The notes below the pieces were generated by a model. It made no database searches. It had not been told where the DNA came from and saw nothing but the letters and a program-made list of their open reading frames with translations. DNA of 38,642 bases. Origin: Candidatus Kuenenia stuttgartensis (GTDB taxonomy: Bacteria; Planctomycetota; Planctomycetia; Pirellulales; UBA1268). Positions 8,315-16,541 of the stretch are shown here, piece by piece. The stretch lies in the NCBI GenBank assembly GCA_945883745.1, contig CAMCYH010000020.1, positions 1 through 38,642 of the forward strand. The letters are read 5' to 3'. Position 1 is the stretch's first letter. Every line of letters begins with the position of its first letter. The position numbers were made by a program, and so were the translations under genes.

Positions 8315-9638
8315 TGCCCAGTTCTGCGGCAGCATTCGGCACGCTGCCGCCGGTGCGACGGAGGGCTTCGATGACGAGCATCCGCTGCCACTGATCGAGC
8401 TTGAGGGAAGGCGTCTCGGCCACAAACGATTCGATACGGAGCCTCTTCTCAGCTGCGGCACCAGCAGGCCCGTCGGTCCCGTCGAGCCCCAGGTCGGCCC
8501 AGGCACTTTCGTTGAGTGAGATCGTGCCGGACGTCAGATCGGCCTCTTCCTCGTCGTCGGTATCCCCGGCATCGAGGTCGACCGTCTGCAAAGAAGAAAG
8601 ATCCTGTCGCTGGTCGGCATCTGACTCACCGTGATCGTGCATCCTGACGACGGCCGGCTCGGCGTGGCCGGCGCAGGCCGCGGCGGCGAGGCTCGCCAGA
8701 GCCACGAGAAAATCGAAGTCAACGCTCCGCAGAGAGCCGGCGGAGGCGAAGGTAGCCAGGGCGGCATGCACGCGATCCCCCTCGACGATCGGCACACACG
8801 CTAGTTCATGATCCGTCGCCGCACCGTCGAGCCCAGCAGGCAGGTTCGCCACCCACACGGCGTTTCCCTCGACCGCAACCAGCCGGCGGGTGGCTTCGCT
8901 GAGCAGCCGTGACAGTGGACTCCCTGGCGGCACCACACACACCGGCTCCATGTGGTGCTCGCCCAAGACACGAAACCAGCCAATGCCCTTGGTGCCACAG
9001 TGTTCGGCGGCCAATTCGAGCGTGGTGCCGATGACTTCCCGAACGGAACGGGACGCGAGCAGCCGAATGCTTGCCTGGTAGAGGAGCAGCGGACGTCGGG
9101 CGTCATCCGTCGAGCCCGCGGAAGCCCGCCGCAGCACGCTTCCTTCGAGTTGCGCCACGGGGCCGCAGCGGACAAACTCACCGGCGTCGGCGACCGGCTC
9201 GCTGGCGGCGGCTTCAAATTGGCGAAACACCAATTCTGACGTGCCGATCCGCAGCGTTGCGTGATCGACAAGCGCTACCGAGTCGATCTGCTTGCCATCC
9301 AGCCAGGTGCCATTCCGACTTCCGAGATCTCGCAGGATCCACTGTCGCGTCACGGGATCGAACCGCACGGCCGCATGATCCCGGCTGGCAAGCCGATCGG
9401 CGATCACAATGCCAGCGGTGGCAGCCCGGCCGAGCGTATTGTCGCGGGTGGGGTCGAGCGAGAAGGTCGGCCCCGGTCGCCCGGCGATGCGGAGCGTGAG
9501 CCCGGCGGGCGGGGGCGTCGTCGCCGATCCGTGGGCTGTGGAGGGATGCTCGGGAGGCACGGTTTCGAGGAAACCCGGGGAGTGCTGGCCACAGTCGGTT
9601 GGATTACAGGACGGGCAGAACAAGCCACACTGATCCAA
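8259..9638 (-). CDS. FHA-GAF-Fis-type regulatory protein
   Basis: Likely a transcription regulator that reads phospho-threonine and a small ligand. In the chosen frame (459 residues) I see a Cys-rich N-terminus (CGLFCPSC...C, possibly a zinc ribbon). An FHA domain follows at about 47-140, with LGR, ADRLASRDHAAV and DLGSRNGTWLDGKQI. A GAF-like domain lies at about 185-325, then an acidic linker (DAGDTDDEEEADL) and a C-terminal Fis-type helix-turn-helix (about 415-459, VIEALRRTGGSVPNAAAELG then ISRAVLRRQLERYGL). The AAA+ sigma-54 activator domain that usually separates GAF and Fis domains is absent. The start is uncertain: TTG at 9638, TTG at 9683 or GTG at 9560 are all possible and none has a good ribosome site; a TATAGT -10-like box lies at 9651-9646. 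The HTH-coding 3' end overlaps the MFS gene. Confidence 0.82.
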   Translation of the reverse strand: MDQCGLFCPSCNPTDCGQHSPGFLETVPPEHPSTAHGSATTPPPAGLTLRIAGRPGPTFSLDPTRDNTLGRAATAGIVIADRLASRDHAAVRFDPVTRQWILRDLGSRNGTWLDGKQIDSVALVDHATLRIGTSELVFRQFEAAASEPVADAGEFVRCGPVAQLEGSVLRRASAGSTDDARRPLLLYQASIRLLASRSVREVIGTTLELAAEHCGTKGIGWFRVLGEHHMEPVCVVPPGSPLSRLLSEATRRLVAVEGNAVWVANLPAGLDGAATDHELACVPIVEGDRVHAALATFASAGSLRSVDFDFLVALASLAAAACAGHAEPAVVRMHDHGESDADQRQDLSSLQTVDLDAGDTDDEEEADLTSGTISLNESAWADLGLDGTDGPAGAAAEKRLRIESFVAETPSLKLDQWQRMLVIEALRRTGGSVPNAAAELGISRAVLRRQLERYGLVRR

Positions 9639-9741
9639 GAGCGGTACTATAAAGACTCTGGTGCGAATCCGGAAACGTGCCAAAAGGCCGAGAGCCCGAG
9701 CAGTTCTTCAACCTGGGCGGAATCAAGCGGGAAACATCGTG

Positions 9742-10626
9742 ATGCATTCCTCGACAGCTGGCATGCAGGCCATCGGGCAACCCGGCCACATCGTCCCCGG
9801 AAGCGAAGCGACCCACACCGGTGTGCTCGTGGTCGGGCACGGAACGGCTGATCCGGTCGGGGCTGAGGAAACCAGGGAGGTCGCCCGGAAGACCGCCGCA
9901 GTCATGGCGCCAACGCCCGTCGAATTGGGGTTTCTGGAGGTCATCGGACCGTCGATCGGGGATGGCATGCGGGAGCTTGTTGCACGCGGCTGCCAACGGG
10001 TGGTCGTGGCACCGCTGCTCTTGTTCACGGCAGGCCATGCCCGCCGCGACGTCCCTGAGGCGGTGGTCGAGGCGGCGGGTCGGTGTCATCTCTCCTTCAC
10101 CCAGTCGGCGGCCCTGGGCTGCCATGCCGCAATGCTCGATCTGGCGCGGCAGCGGCGACACGAGGCATTGGCTGGACTGGCTCAGACGGCGGCCGCAGAT
10201 ACTGTCGCGGTCGTGCTCGGTCGTGGGTCGAGTGCCGCCGATGGCGTTGCCCAGTTTCGCGAGTGGGTGGTCGCCAGCCTGGGCGATTCCAGCGGGTTTC
10301 ATCCCGACTTTGAAATCGGCTTCGCCGCGGCCGCCCGGCCCACGCTCGATGAGGCGTTGGGTGCCGCGGCTGCCCGCCGGCCGAAGCGGGTCGTGGTGCA
10401 GCCCCATCTGCTCTTTCGTGGGCATGTCGAGCACCAGGTGACCGAAGCCGTGTCGCGGTGGCGAGCCATCTGTCCGGAGATCGAGTGGGTGCAGGTATCT
10501 CGGCTGGGGGCGGATGATCGCGTCGCGCAGGCACTCGTGTCGCGGATCAGCGAGGCGGCAACCACGGGCTTTTGCCCTGACGCGGCGTTTTCTCGTGAAA
10601 AGAATCTCTCGCCAGAAGTGGGCTGA
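9742..10626 (+). CDS. cbiX: Two-domain CbiX-type sirohydrochlorin chelatase
   Basis: Inserts cobalt (cobalamin route) or iron (siroheme route) into sirohydrochlorin. The 294 residues hold two tandem CbiX domains. The first has VVGHGTADP (His33) and APLLLFTAGHARRDVPE (His99), matching the two metal-binding/catalytic histidines of the family. The second has VLGRGSSAADG, where the first His is replaced by Arg (about residue 161), and QPHLLFRGHVEHQVTE, where the second His (228) is kept. So the N-terminal domain looks active and the C-terminal one degenerate. The start is ATG 9742, immediately preceded in frame by GTG 9739; no strong ribosome site is seen. No other cobalamin or siroheme gene is in the window, so the metal cannot be assigned. 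The gene diverges from the FHA regulator and precedes the tail-specific protease by 70 bases. Confidence 0.88.
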   Translation: MHSSTAGMQAIGQPGHIVPGSEATHTGVLVVGHGTADPVGAEETREVARKTAAVMAPTPVELGFLEVIGPSIGDGMRELVARGCQRVVVAPLLLFTAGHARRDVPEAVVEAAGRCHLSFTQSAALGCHAAMLDLARQRRHEALAGLAQTAAADTVAVVLGRGSSAADGVAQFREWVVASLGDSSGFHPDFEIGFAAAARPTLDEALGAAAARRPKRVVVQPHLLFRGHVEHQVTEAVSRWRAICPEIEWVQVSRLGADDRVAQALVSRISEAATTGFCPDAAFSREKNLSPEVG

Positions 10627-10696
10627 ATCGCCACAATACAGAAACAGTGTCGCGGCGATGAACACGCCGACGGCGGAACCCGGGAGAATCATCCGT

Positions 10697-12871
10697 ATGC
10701 AGACCTACAAGAGCGCCGCCACCCTCGGCCCTCGTACCTCCCGCGCCGCCAGGCTGGCCATGCTTGGCACCTTGACACTGGCGGTCGTCGTGGGCCGGAC
10801 GGAAGTCGCCCAGCCGGCCGAACCGGTGCCCGCAGTGGCGGCCATCGCCGGAGCTCCTGCTCCCGGCCCGAATGACCGGCAGATCACGCTCGCTGTCCGC
10901 AGCTACCTGGAGCGAGAGCATTTCCTCCGCCGGCCGATCGATGACGAAGTCGCCCATCGCTGGTTCGACATCTTCATCGAGATGCTCGACCCGATGAAGG
11001 TCTATTTTCTGCAGAGTGACATCGATGGCTTCAGTCAGAAGCGACACCTGCTCGACGACCTCGTGAAGCGGGGTGACGTCAGTTTCGCCTACGAGGTGTT
11101 CGGCCGCTTTCTCCAGAGGGTCGATTCGCGGCTCCCTCTCATCGATCGCCTGCTGAAGGCGCCGCTCGATTTCACGACTGAGGAGTCGATCGTCATCGAT
11201 CGCAAGGAGACGTCCTGGGCGAAAAGCGAGGCCGAGGCAGAAGACGCCTGGCGGAAACGCATCAAATACGACCTGCTCGTTCAGAAGATGGAGAAAACAT
11301 CCACCGAAGAAGCGAGAGACAAACTGCAGCGCCGCTACGCCAGTTTTGCCAAGCGGATGCACCAGATGACGTCGGACGAATTGCTGGAAATGTACCTGAC
11401 GTCACTCACCAGCAGCCTCGACCCGCATACCAGCTTCATGTCACCAGGGACGCTTGAGAATTTCGAGATCGGAATGCGACTCCAACTCGATGGCATCGGC
11501 GCGTCGCTGAAGGCCGAGGATGGCTATACAACCGTCGCCGAACTGGTGCCTGGCGGTGCGGCTGACTCGGATGGTCGGCTCAAGACAAAGGATCGGATCA
11601 TCGGCGTTGGTCAAGGAGGAGACGGCAGCATCGTGGATGTTGTCGACATGAACCTCAACGAGGTCGTGAAGTTGATTCGCGGCAAGCGGGGCACGGTCGT
11701 TCGCCTCAAGGTGGTTCCGGTCGGGGAGACGGCGCCCAAGGTGTACGACATCACGCGGGCCAAGATCGAACTGAAGGATGCCGAAGCTCGTGGCGAGGTG
11801 ATCGAGCGGGGGCAGAAGCCTGACGGCAAGCCGTACAAGATCGGCGTGATCAACCTGCCGAGTTTCTACATGGACATGGCCGGAGCCCGACAGGGACAGG
11901 CCGAATACAAGAGCAGCACCCGTGATTGCCGCCGGCTCCTCGATGACTTCAAGCGGCAGGGTGTCGATGGCGTGGTGCTCGATCTCCGGAACAACGGCGG
12001 CGGGTCGCTTCCGGAGTCGATTTCGCTCACCGGCCTGTTCATCGATACCGGGCCGGTCGTCCAGGTGAAGGATGCCGACAAACGGGTGCAGCCCTACGAC
12101 GATGTCGAGCCGGGTGTGGCCTGGGATGGACCGCTGGTGGTACTTGTCAACAAGTTCAGCGCCAGCGCCAGTGAGATCGTCGCTGGTGCCATCCAGGACT
12201 ATCGCCGCGGGCTCGTTGTCGGTGACGAGGCGACCCATGGAAAGGGCACGGTGCAGAGCCTGCTCGACCTCGGTCGGCAGCTGTTTCAGCGGCTCCCTAA
12301 CGCGCCGTCACTGGGTGCCATCAAGATCACCATGCAACAATTTTACCGGCCCGGCGGCCTGAGCACCCAGCTGGAGGGTGTGAAGAGTGACATCGAACTA
12401 CCGAGCATCACGACGCACCTCCCTGTGGGCGAGTCGGATCTCGATCACGCGATCGCGTTCGACAAGGTGCCCCGGGCCGAGTATCAGTCGACCGGGCGGG
12501 TGAGTGACGAGATGGTGACGACGCTGCGGGACCGGTCGGCGGCGCGGGTGTCGGCCGACGAGGAGTTTGGGAAGGTGGCCCGGGATATCGCCCAGTACAA
12601 AAAGCGGAAGGAAGAAAAGACGATCTCACTCGTGGAGTCGGAATTCGCCAAGCAATGGAACGAAGGCAAAGCGGCTGACGAGGAGGAGAAGAAACTCGAG
12701 GAGGAAATGGAGTCGCGGCGTCGGCCGGTGGTGAAGCAAGACTTCTACTTCGACGAGGCAATGAACGTCACGATCGACTACCTCAAGGCACTTACCAGCG
12801 GCACCGCCAGCCTGGCCCGCACGGCGCCACCGGCCGCAGCCCAGCGGCTCCAGCCGGTGCCGACGCCATAA
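10697..12871 (+). CDS. prc: Tail-specific (C-terminal processing) protease, Prc/Tsp family
   Basis: Exported S41A serine protease that cleaves proteins from their C-terminus. I use the ATG at 10697, preceded by GGGAG ten bases upstream; an in-frame ATG at 10658 is an alternative. The 724 residues begin with a signal peptide (AARLAMLGTLTLAVVVG). Next comes the helical N-terminal domain (SYLEREHFLRRPIDDEV, LDPMKVYFLQSDIDGF), a PDZ domain at about 255-345 (FEIGMRLQLDGIGASL, DRIIGVGQGG, VVKLIRGKRGTVVRLKV) and the protease core. The core has DLRNNGGGSL, the catalytic Ser in NKFSASASEIVAGAIQDYRR, and the catalytic Lys in THGKGTVQSL. The C-terminal part (ARVSADEEFGKVARDIAQY and the Lys/Glu-rich helix) matches the DUF3340 tail of Prc. 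Length is close to E. coli Prc (682). No lipobox is visible. Confidence 0.95.
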   Translation: MQTYKSAATLGPRTSRAARLAMLGTLTLAVVVGRTEVAQPAEPVPAVAAIAGAPAPGPNDRQITLAVRSYLEREHFLRRPIDDEVAHRWFDIFIEMLDPMKVYFLQSDIDGFSQKRHLLDDLVKRGDVSFAYEVFGRFLQRVDSRLPLIDRLLKAPLDFTTEESIVIDRKETSWAKSEAEAEDAWRKRIKYDLLVQKMEKTSTEEARDKLQRRYASFAKRMHQMTSDELLEMYLTSLTSSLDPHTSFMSPGTLENFEIGMRLQLDGIGASLKAEDGYTTVAELVPGGAADSDGRLKTKDRIIGVGQGGDGSIVDVVDMNLNEVVKLIRGKRGTVVRLKVVPVGETAPKVYDITRAKIELKDAEARGEVIERGQKPDGKPYKIGVINLPSFYMDMAGARQGQAEYKSSTRDCRRLLDDFKRQGVDGVVLDLRNNGGGSLPESISLTGLFIDTGPVVQVKDADKRVQPYDDVEPGVAWDGPLVVLVNKFSASASEIVAGAIQDYRRGLVVGDEATHGKGTVQSLLDLGRQLFQRLPNAPSLGAIKITMQQFYRPGGLSTQLEGVKSDIELPSITTHLPVGESDLDHAIAFDKVPRAEYQSTGRVSDEMVTTLRDRSAARVSADEEFGKVARDIAQYKKRKEEKTISLVESEFAKQWNEGKAADEEEKKLEEEMESRRRPVVKQDFYFDEAMNVTIDYLKALTSGTASLARTAPPAAAQRLQPVPTP

Positions 12872-12988
12872 CGCGCGCGGTTTGGGGTTCGGCAGAAGGT
12901 GCCCGTCGTACGGGTCAGGGCGTGGGCAGCTCCTCCTGGCATCTCAGTTTCCGACAAACTCACACGATTGCTGAGCTGTCGTGGGCCT

Positions 12989-13843
12989 TCAGGCTTGCCG
13001 TATCAGGTCGGCGATTGCTTCCAGTGGATCAGGGTGCACGAGCCTGATCGGCAGATCATGGAAGAGTCGTGATGGGTCGACCCGTTTGTCGGCGCCCCGT
13101 GATCGGGGGGCGGTGGTGTCCCAGATCGGCGGCGGGCTGCCGAGGCAGGTGGCGATGTGGCCGTACCAGTCGCGACGACGCACCGGATGGCCGTCGGAGA
13201 CGACGTACAGAGGGGCCGGCGTGGTGGCGGCGGCGGCTGCGCAGACGATCGCCGCCGCATCGTCGACATGGATGAGGTTGAGCCAGCTATCGGGATCGGC
13301 GGCCAGCGGTCGGCCGGCTTCGAGGTCGGCGAGCCGAGGCAGCCGGTCGGGACCGTACAGCCCCGCGAAGCGGAGTGCCACGCCCGGTCCGAGACGGTGG
13401 CTCCGCAAGAGCTTTTCCGCCTCGAGGAGCACCCGGCCGGCATCCCGCGACGGATTTGCCGGAGTCGTCTCGTCGACCATGCCGCCCCCCTCGTCGCCCC
13501 AGACGCCGGTGGAACTCGAGAGAATCGGTCGCGGCTGGCCGGGCAGCGCGTCGAGCAGGCGGGCCAGGCCCGTCACATGCACATCGTGATGGCTCGCCCC
13601 ACTCGTGCGGTCGAAGCCGACGGCCCAGAACAACGTGGTCACATCAGGAAGGCTGCGGATCGTTTCCGCACGAGTGACATCGGCCACGATCGGCCTGATC
13701 CCGCGGGAGGCGAGGTCGGCTGCCCGCGTGCCGCTGCGCGTGATCGCGTGGACGCTCGATCCTTCGGCGAGCCACCGGGCCGCGACCCGTGAGCCGAGAT
13801 ATCCACAACCGACGATCAGGCGAGCAGGGGGGGATGGCATCAT
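12989..13843 (-). CDS. Atypical SDR (NAD-dependent epimerase-like), YeeZ type
   Basis: A Rossmann-fold oxidoreductase-like protein of 284 residues. The dinucleotide site is LIVGCGYLGSRVAARWLAEG near the N-terminus, followed by ITRS (basic residue for NADP-type cofactor) and a later SSSTGVWGDEGGG strand. The canonical SDR catalytic Tyr-x3-Lys is missing; the region reads LLEAEKLL. This fits the atypical SDR5/YeeZ group, whose substrates are unknown, rather than a true sugar epimerase. The start is one of two consecutive ATG codons (13843, 13840) with GAGGG four bases upstream, seven bases after the ruvX stop, so it is the last gene of the hydrolase-ruvX-SDR unit. It converges on prc across 117 bases. 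Confidence 0.85.
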   Translation of the reverse strand: MMPSPPARLIVGCGYLGSRVAARWLAEGSSVHAITRSGTRAADLASRGIRPIVADVTRAETIRSLPDVTTLFWAVGFDRTSGASHHDVHVTGLARLLDALPGQPRPILSSSTGVWGDEGGGMVDETTPANPSRDAGRVLLEAEKLLRSHRLGPGVALRFAGLYGPDRLPRLADLEAGRPLAADPDSWLNLIHVDDAAAIVCAAAAATTPAPLYVVSDGHPVRRRDWYGHIATCLGSPPPIWDTTAPRSRGADKRVDPSRLFHDLPIRLVHPDPLEAIADLIRQA

Positions 13844-13850
13844 CGGACCC

Positions 13851-14348
13851 TCAGTCCTCGAGCGGCAACGAGTGGCCGACGGTTGCTGCATGTCTCTGGC
13901 TTTCCATCCACGATGCCAGCACGATCTGAGCGGCGACGGCGTCAAACCGCTGCTTCTTCTTGCCACGGGTGAGGCCCGACCCGGCCAGCAGGCCCGTCGC
14001 CTCGCGGGACGAGTAGCGTTCATCGTGGAAGACGAACGGCAGCCCGGTCGCCTCTCCAAGCCAGCGCCCAAACCGTTCCACCTCCACCGACATTCGGCTG
14101 TCGGATCCGTCGGCATGGACAGGCAGCCCGATCACGAATCCGACGATCGACTCGTCAGCCACGAGCCGGCGAAAAAAGGCGGCATCGGCCACGGTATCAC
14201 CGGTCGTCTCATGGACCACCAGCGGGCTGGCCAGGATCCGCTCGGCATCGCAAATCGCGACGCCGATTCGCCGTCGCCCATAATCGATACTTGCCACACG
14301 GCCCGCCGGAATCGGGGAGCCGTTGCTCGGGCTACCGTTGCGGGGCAT
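13851..14348 (-). CDS. ruvX: Putative pre-16S rRNA nuclease, RuvX/YqgF family
   Basis: RNase-H-fold nuclease implicated in maturation of the 5' end of 16S rRNA (and historically in Holliday junction resolution). The 165 residues show ASIDYGRRRIGVAICD (catalytic Asp22), the VIGLPVHADGS strand (family: GLPLNxDGS), FHDERYSSREA (family: DERLTT) and a final FDAVAAQIVLASWM with the third acidic residue. All expected acidic positions are present. The N-terminal 15 residues are a short Ser/Pro/Gly tail. The start ATG at 14348 overlaps the upstream hydrolase gene by 17 bases, and the following SDR gene begins seven bases after the stop, so the three are probably co-transcribed. Confidence 0.93.
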   Translation of the reverse strand: MPRNGSPSNGSPIPAGRVASIDYGRRRIGVAICDAERILASPLVVHETTGDTVADAAFFRRLVADESIVGFVIGLPVHADGSDSRMSVEVERFGRWLGEATGLPFVFHDERYSSREATGLLAGSGLTRGKKKQRFDAVAAQIVLASWMESQRHAATVGHSLPLED

Positions 14349-15339
14349 AGGCCGCTCCGGCTTCCGTCCGTAGCATTGGAAAGCGTCCTGTGGTGAGAAA
14401 GGCCGTCACGGCATCCTGAACGGTGGGGCTTTTCATCATGGCCGCATGCCGCACCGGCACCAGGAAGAAATCGTCGGCTCCATCGAGCCGTGTCTCCGCA
14501 ACGGTGACCACGGCGTCGTCGTCGCCTTTCAGCAACGGACTGTAGCCGGCGTCATCGCCCGTGCCTCCGGCGACGATGCCGAACGGGCAAGGCGGTACGG
14601 GGAGGGTGGGTGCGACGGCGTCCCAATCGACGACGAGATCACGGGCGGCACCCTGAGAGAGTGCGGCCAGCATCCATACCTGCGAGGCCCTCCTGGCAAG
14701 TTCGGAACCTTGATTGGGAGGACCGAGCATCACGATCCGGTGGAGACGCTGGAGGTGAGCCGTGTCGGCCTGCCCGATCCAGCTGCGGACGACCAGGTTG
14801 CCGAGGCTGTGGCCCACGAAACTGACGCGGGCGCCAGCCGGGAGACTTGCGACCACGCCGGCGAGAGCGCGGCCGTGGTCGGCAATGGCCGCCTTCGTGC
14901 TGGCGTAGCCGAAGGCGAGAACGGTGGCATCAAGGCTGTCGCGGAGATGGTCCACGAGCGGCTTCATCGAGCGGCGGCTCTCACCAAGCCCATGCAGCAC
15001 GATCACTGCCGGGCCGGTGATCGCGTCGACACGGCCCGAAGCTTCCAGCGTCGTAAAGGTGTGGCGACAGTGATCGCCGCTGCCCTCGCAGACTACGCGT
15101 TCCCGGGGATCGAGGATCCGGCACTCATCGGTGCCTGGTCGCCGCTGCAGCCGCCAGTCGTCCCGCACGAGTTCGTCTGACCAGTGGAGGGCATCGGCCG
15201 ACAATCGCAACCGCTCCAGCCACGTCACCTCATCCGCCGCGGCATCGTCTTCAGCCCACGCCGCCCCACCCAGCACAACGGCCATGAAACAGGTGATCTT
15301 GAACAGACAGCGGACGAATTGAACCGAGGCTGGAGGCAC
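14332..15339 (-). CDS. Exported lipase-like alpha/beta hydrolase
   Basis: A predicted secreted serine hydrolase. From GTG 15339 the protein has 335 residues and begins with a signal peptide (Arg10, Lys14, core ITCFMAVVLGGAAWA, cleavage near residue 29). The catalytic core shows VIVLHGLGES (oxyanion HG, 116-117), the nucleophile elbow VGHSLG (176-180), the MLGPPNQGSELA segment typical of PGAP1/lipase-like enzymes, and a late HAAMMKSPTVQDAV that can supply the catalytic His. Two Cys pairs in the first 95 residues could form disulfides. The start is uncertain: ATG 15285 would leave only a stub of a signal peptide, and ATG 15441 would place the manC terminator hairpins inside the gene. No Shine-Dalgarno site is visible for any of them. 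The 3' end overlaps ruvX by 17 bases. Confidence 0.8.
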   Translation of the reverse strand: MPPASVQFVRCLFKITCFMAVVLGGAAWAEDDAAADEVTWLERLRLSADALHWSDELVRDDWRLQRRPGTDECRILDPRERVVCEGSGDHCRHTFTTLEASGRVDAITGPAVIVLHGLGESRRSMKPLVDHLRDSLDATVLAFGYASTKAAIADHGRALAGVVASLPAGARVSFVGHSLGNLVVRSWIGQADTAHLQRLHRIVMLGPPNQGSELARRASQVWMLAALSQGAARDLVVDWDAVAPTLPVPPCPFGIVAGGTGDDAGYSPLLKGDDDAVVTVAETRLDGADDFFLVPVRHAAMMKSPTVQDAVTAFLTTGRFPMLRTEAGAAYAPQR

Positions 15340-15360
15340 CGGTTGTCGGCCGTCGAAAAC

Positions 15361-15386
15361 CTTGGCTTTTCGACCGGTCGACCAAG
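15361..15386 (-). terminator. Hairpin with perfect TCGACCGGTCGA palindrome and T-run
   Basis: CTTGG at 15361-15365 pairs with CCAAG at 15382-15386, and the perfect palindrome TCGACCGGTCGA (15370-15381) lies between them. Read on the minus strand the outer stem is followed by GTTTTC, so this second hairpin after manC could work as an intrinsic terminator. It also lies just upstream of the hydrolase start, so an operator role is possible. Confidence 0.45.
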
Positions 15387-15416
15387 TGCAAAAAGGCCAT
15401 GGATGGCTTTTTGCAC
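15386..15416 (-). terminator. Stem-loop directly after manC
   Basis: GTGCAAAAAG pairs perfectly with CTTTTTGCAC (10 base pairs), extended by CC/GG past one bulged base. It starts seven bases after the manC stop (15423). The A5/T5 tracts inside the stem make it symmetrical on both strands. Position after the last gene of the metK-manC unit supports a transcription-stop or mRNA-end-protection role. Confidence 0.6.
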
Positions 15417-15422
15417 GGGAAG

Positions 15423-16514
15423 TCATAGGTATTCGACCCATCCGCGTTTCTCGAGTTCGGCGACGACCTTGCGAACGGCTTCCTCGTGGCTCCGGGCGGC
15501 GACGAGCGTTGCGTCCGATGTATGCACCACTAGCATATCCTCAAGTCCCATCGTGACGACCAGGTGATGGTCGTCGGAATGAACGATCGTGCCCGTGGAG
15601 TCGATCCCAAGGTGCCGGCCCACCACCGTGTTCCCGGCCCCATCGACGCCCCGCTGGCGGGCGACGGCCGACCAGCCGCCGAGATCATCCCATGAAAAAG
15701 GCGCCTCGATCACCGCCACGTCGGTCGCCTTCTCCAACACGGCATAATCGATGGATGTCCCCTTGATCGCCGAAAACTCCTGGGCGAAGACGTCGTCACG
15801 TCGGCTCGTGTCCCAGGCGGCCGCGATGGCCTCGAGGCGGGCCAGGCACTCCGGCTCGTGGGCGGCCAGCGCGTCGAGGATCGTGCGGGCCTTCCAGACG
15901 AAGATGCCGGCGTTCCACAGGTAGCCGCCAGCTGCGAGATAGTCGCGGGCCACGCTCGCTGCCGGCTTCTCCTTGAAGCTCGCGACACGATGCACCTTCG
16001 CGGACGAGGCTGTCCCGGCCGGAGGCGCGATCGGCTCACCGGTCTGGATGTAGCCGAAACTTTCGGCGGGATAGGTTGGCGGGATGCCAAACGTCACGAG
16101 CCGCCCGGGTGATGCCGCGACGATCTCAGCTGCGAGGGTGATCGCCTCGTGAAACTTCTCGGCCGGGCGAATCACGTGGTCCGATGGCATCACGGCCATG
16201 GTGGCGTCGGGATCGTGCCGGGAGACGAGCAGCGCCGCCAGTCCGATGCAGGGCGCGGTGTCCCGCTTGCACGGCTCGCCCACGAGGCCAGACGCCGGCA
16301 CGAGCGGAAGTTGTTGGCGGACGGCAGCAAGGAGCCGTGCCGCCGTGACGACCATGGTGCGGTCGGGTGGCACGAGTCCGTCAAGCCGATCGATCGTGTC
16401 CTCGAGAAGTGTCTTCGTACCGGCGAGTGCGAGCAATTGCTTGGGCAGGGCGGCTCGGCTCGCGGGCCAGAAGCGGGTGCCGGCGCCGCCGGCCATCACG
16501 ATCGCATGGAGCAT
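15423..16514 (-). CDS. manC: Mannose-1-phosphate guanylyltransferase
   Basis: Makes GDP-mannose from mannose 1-phosphate and GTP. The 363-residue protein begins with the nucleotidyl-transferase signature AIVMAGGAGTRFWPASR and contains the PKQLLAL lysine, the metal-binding MPSDHVI, FGYIQTGEPI, FKEKP, WNAGIFVWKA and SFSWDDLGGW, all in family order. There is no C-terminal phosphomannose isomerase (cupin) domain, so it is the short, single-function type. ATG 16514 follows AAGGA by seven bases, a good ribosome site. It lies 27 bases after the UDP-sugar pyrophosphorylase gene and is followed by two hairpins. Its neighbours suggest supply of activated sugars for cell-surface glycans. Confidence 0.94.
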   Translation of the reverse strand: MLHAIVMAGGAGTRFWPASRAALPKQLLALAGTKTLLEDTIDRLDGLVPPDRTMVVTAARLLAAVRQQLPLVPASGLVGEPCKRDTAPCIGLAALLVSRHDPDATMAVMPSDHVIRPAEKFHEAITLAAEIVAASPGRLVTFGIPPTYPAESFGYIQTGEPIAPPAGTASSAKVHRVASFKEKPAASVARDYLAAGGYLWNAGIFVWKARTILDALAAHEPECLARLEAIAAAWDTSRRDDVFAQEFSAIKGTSIDYAVLEKATDVAVIEAPFSWDDLGGWSAVARQRGVDGAGNTVVGRHLGIDSTGTIVHSDDHHLVVTMGLEDMLVVHTSDATLVAARSHEEAVRKVVAELEKRGWVEYL

Positions 16515-16541
16515 GGAGAATCCTTTTGGGGACAGGGAAGA

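Noticed and set aside
15386..15441. Start of the hydrolase at ATG 15441
   Set aside because: It would put both manC hairpins inside the coding region and give a long non-signal-like N-terminus.
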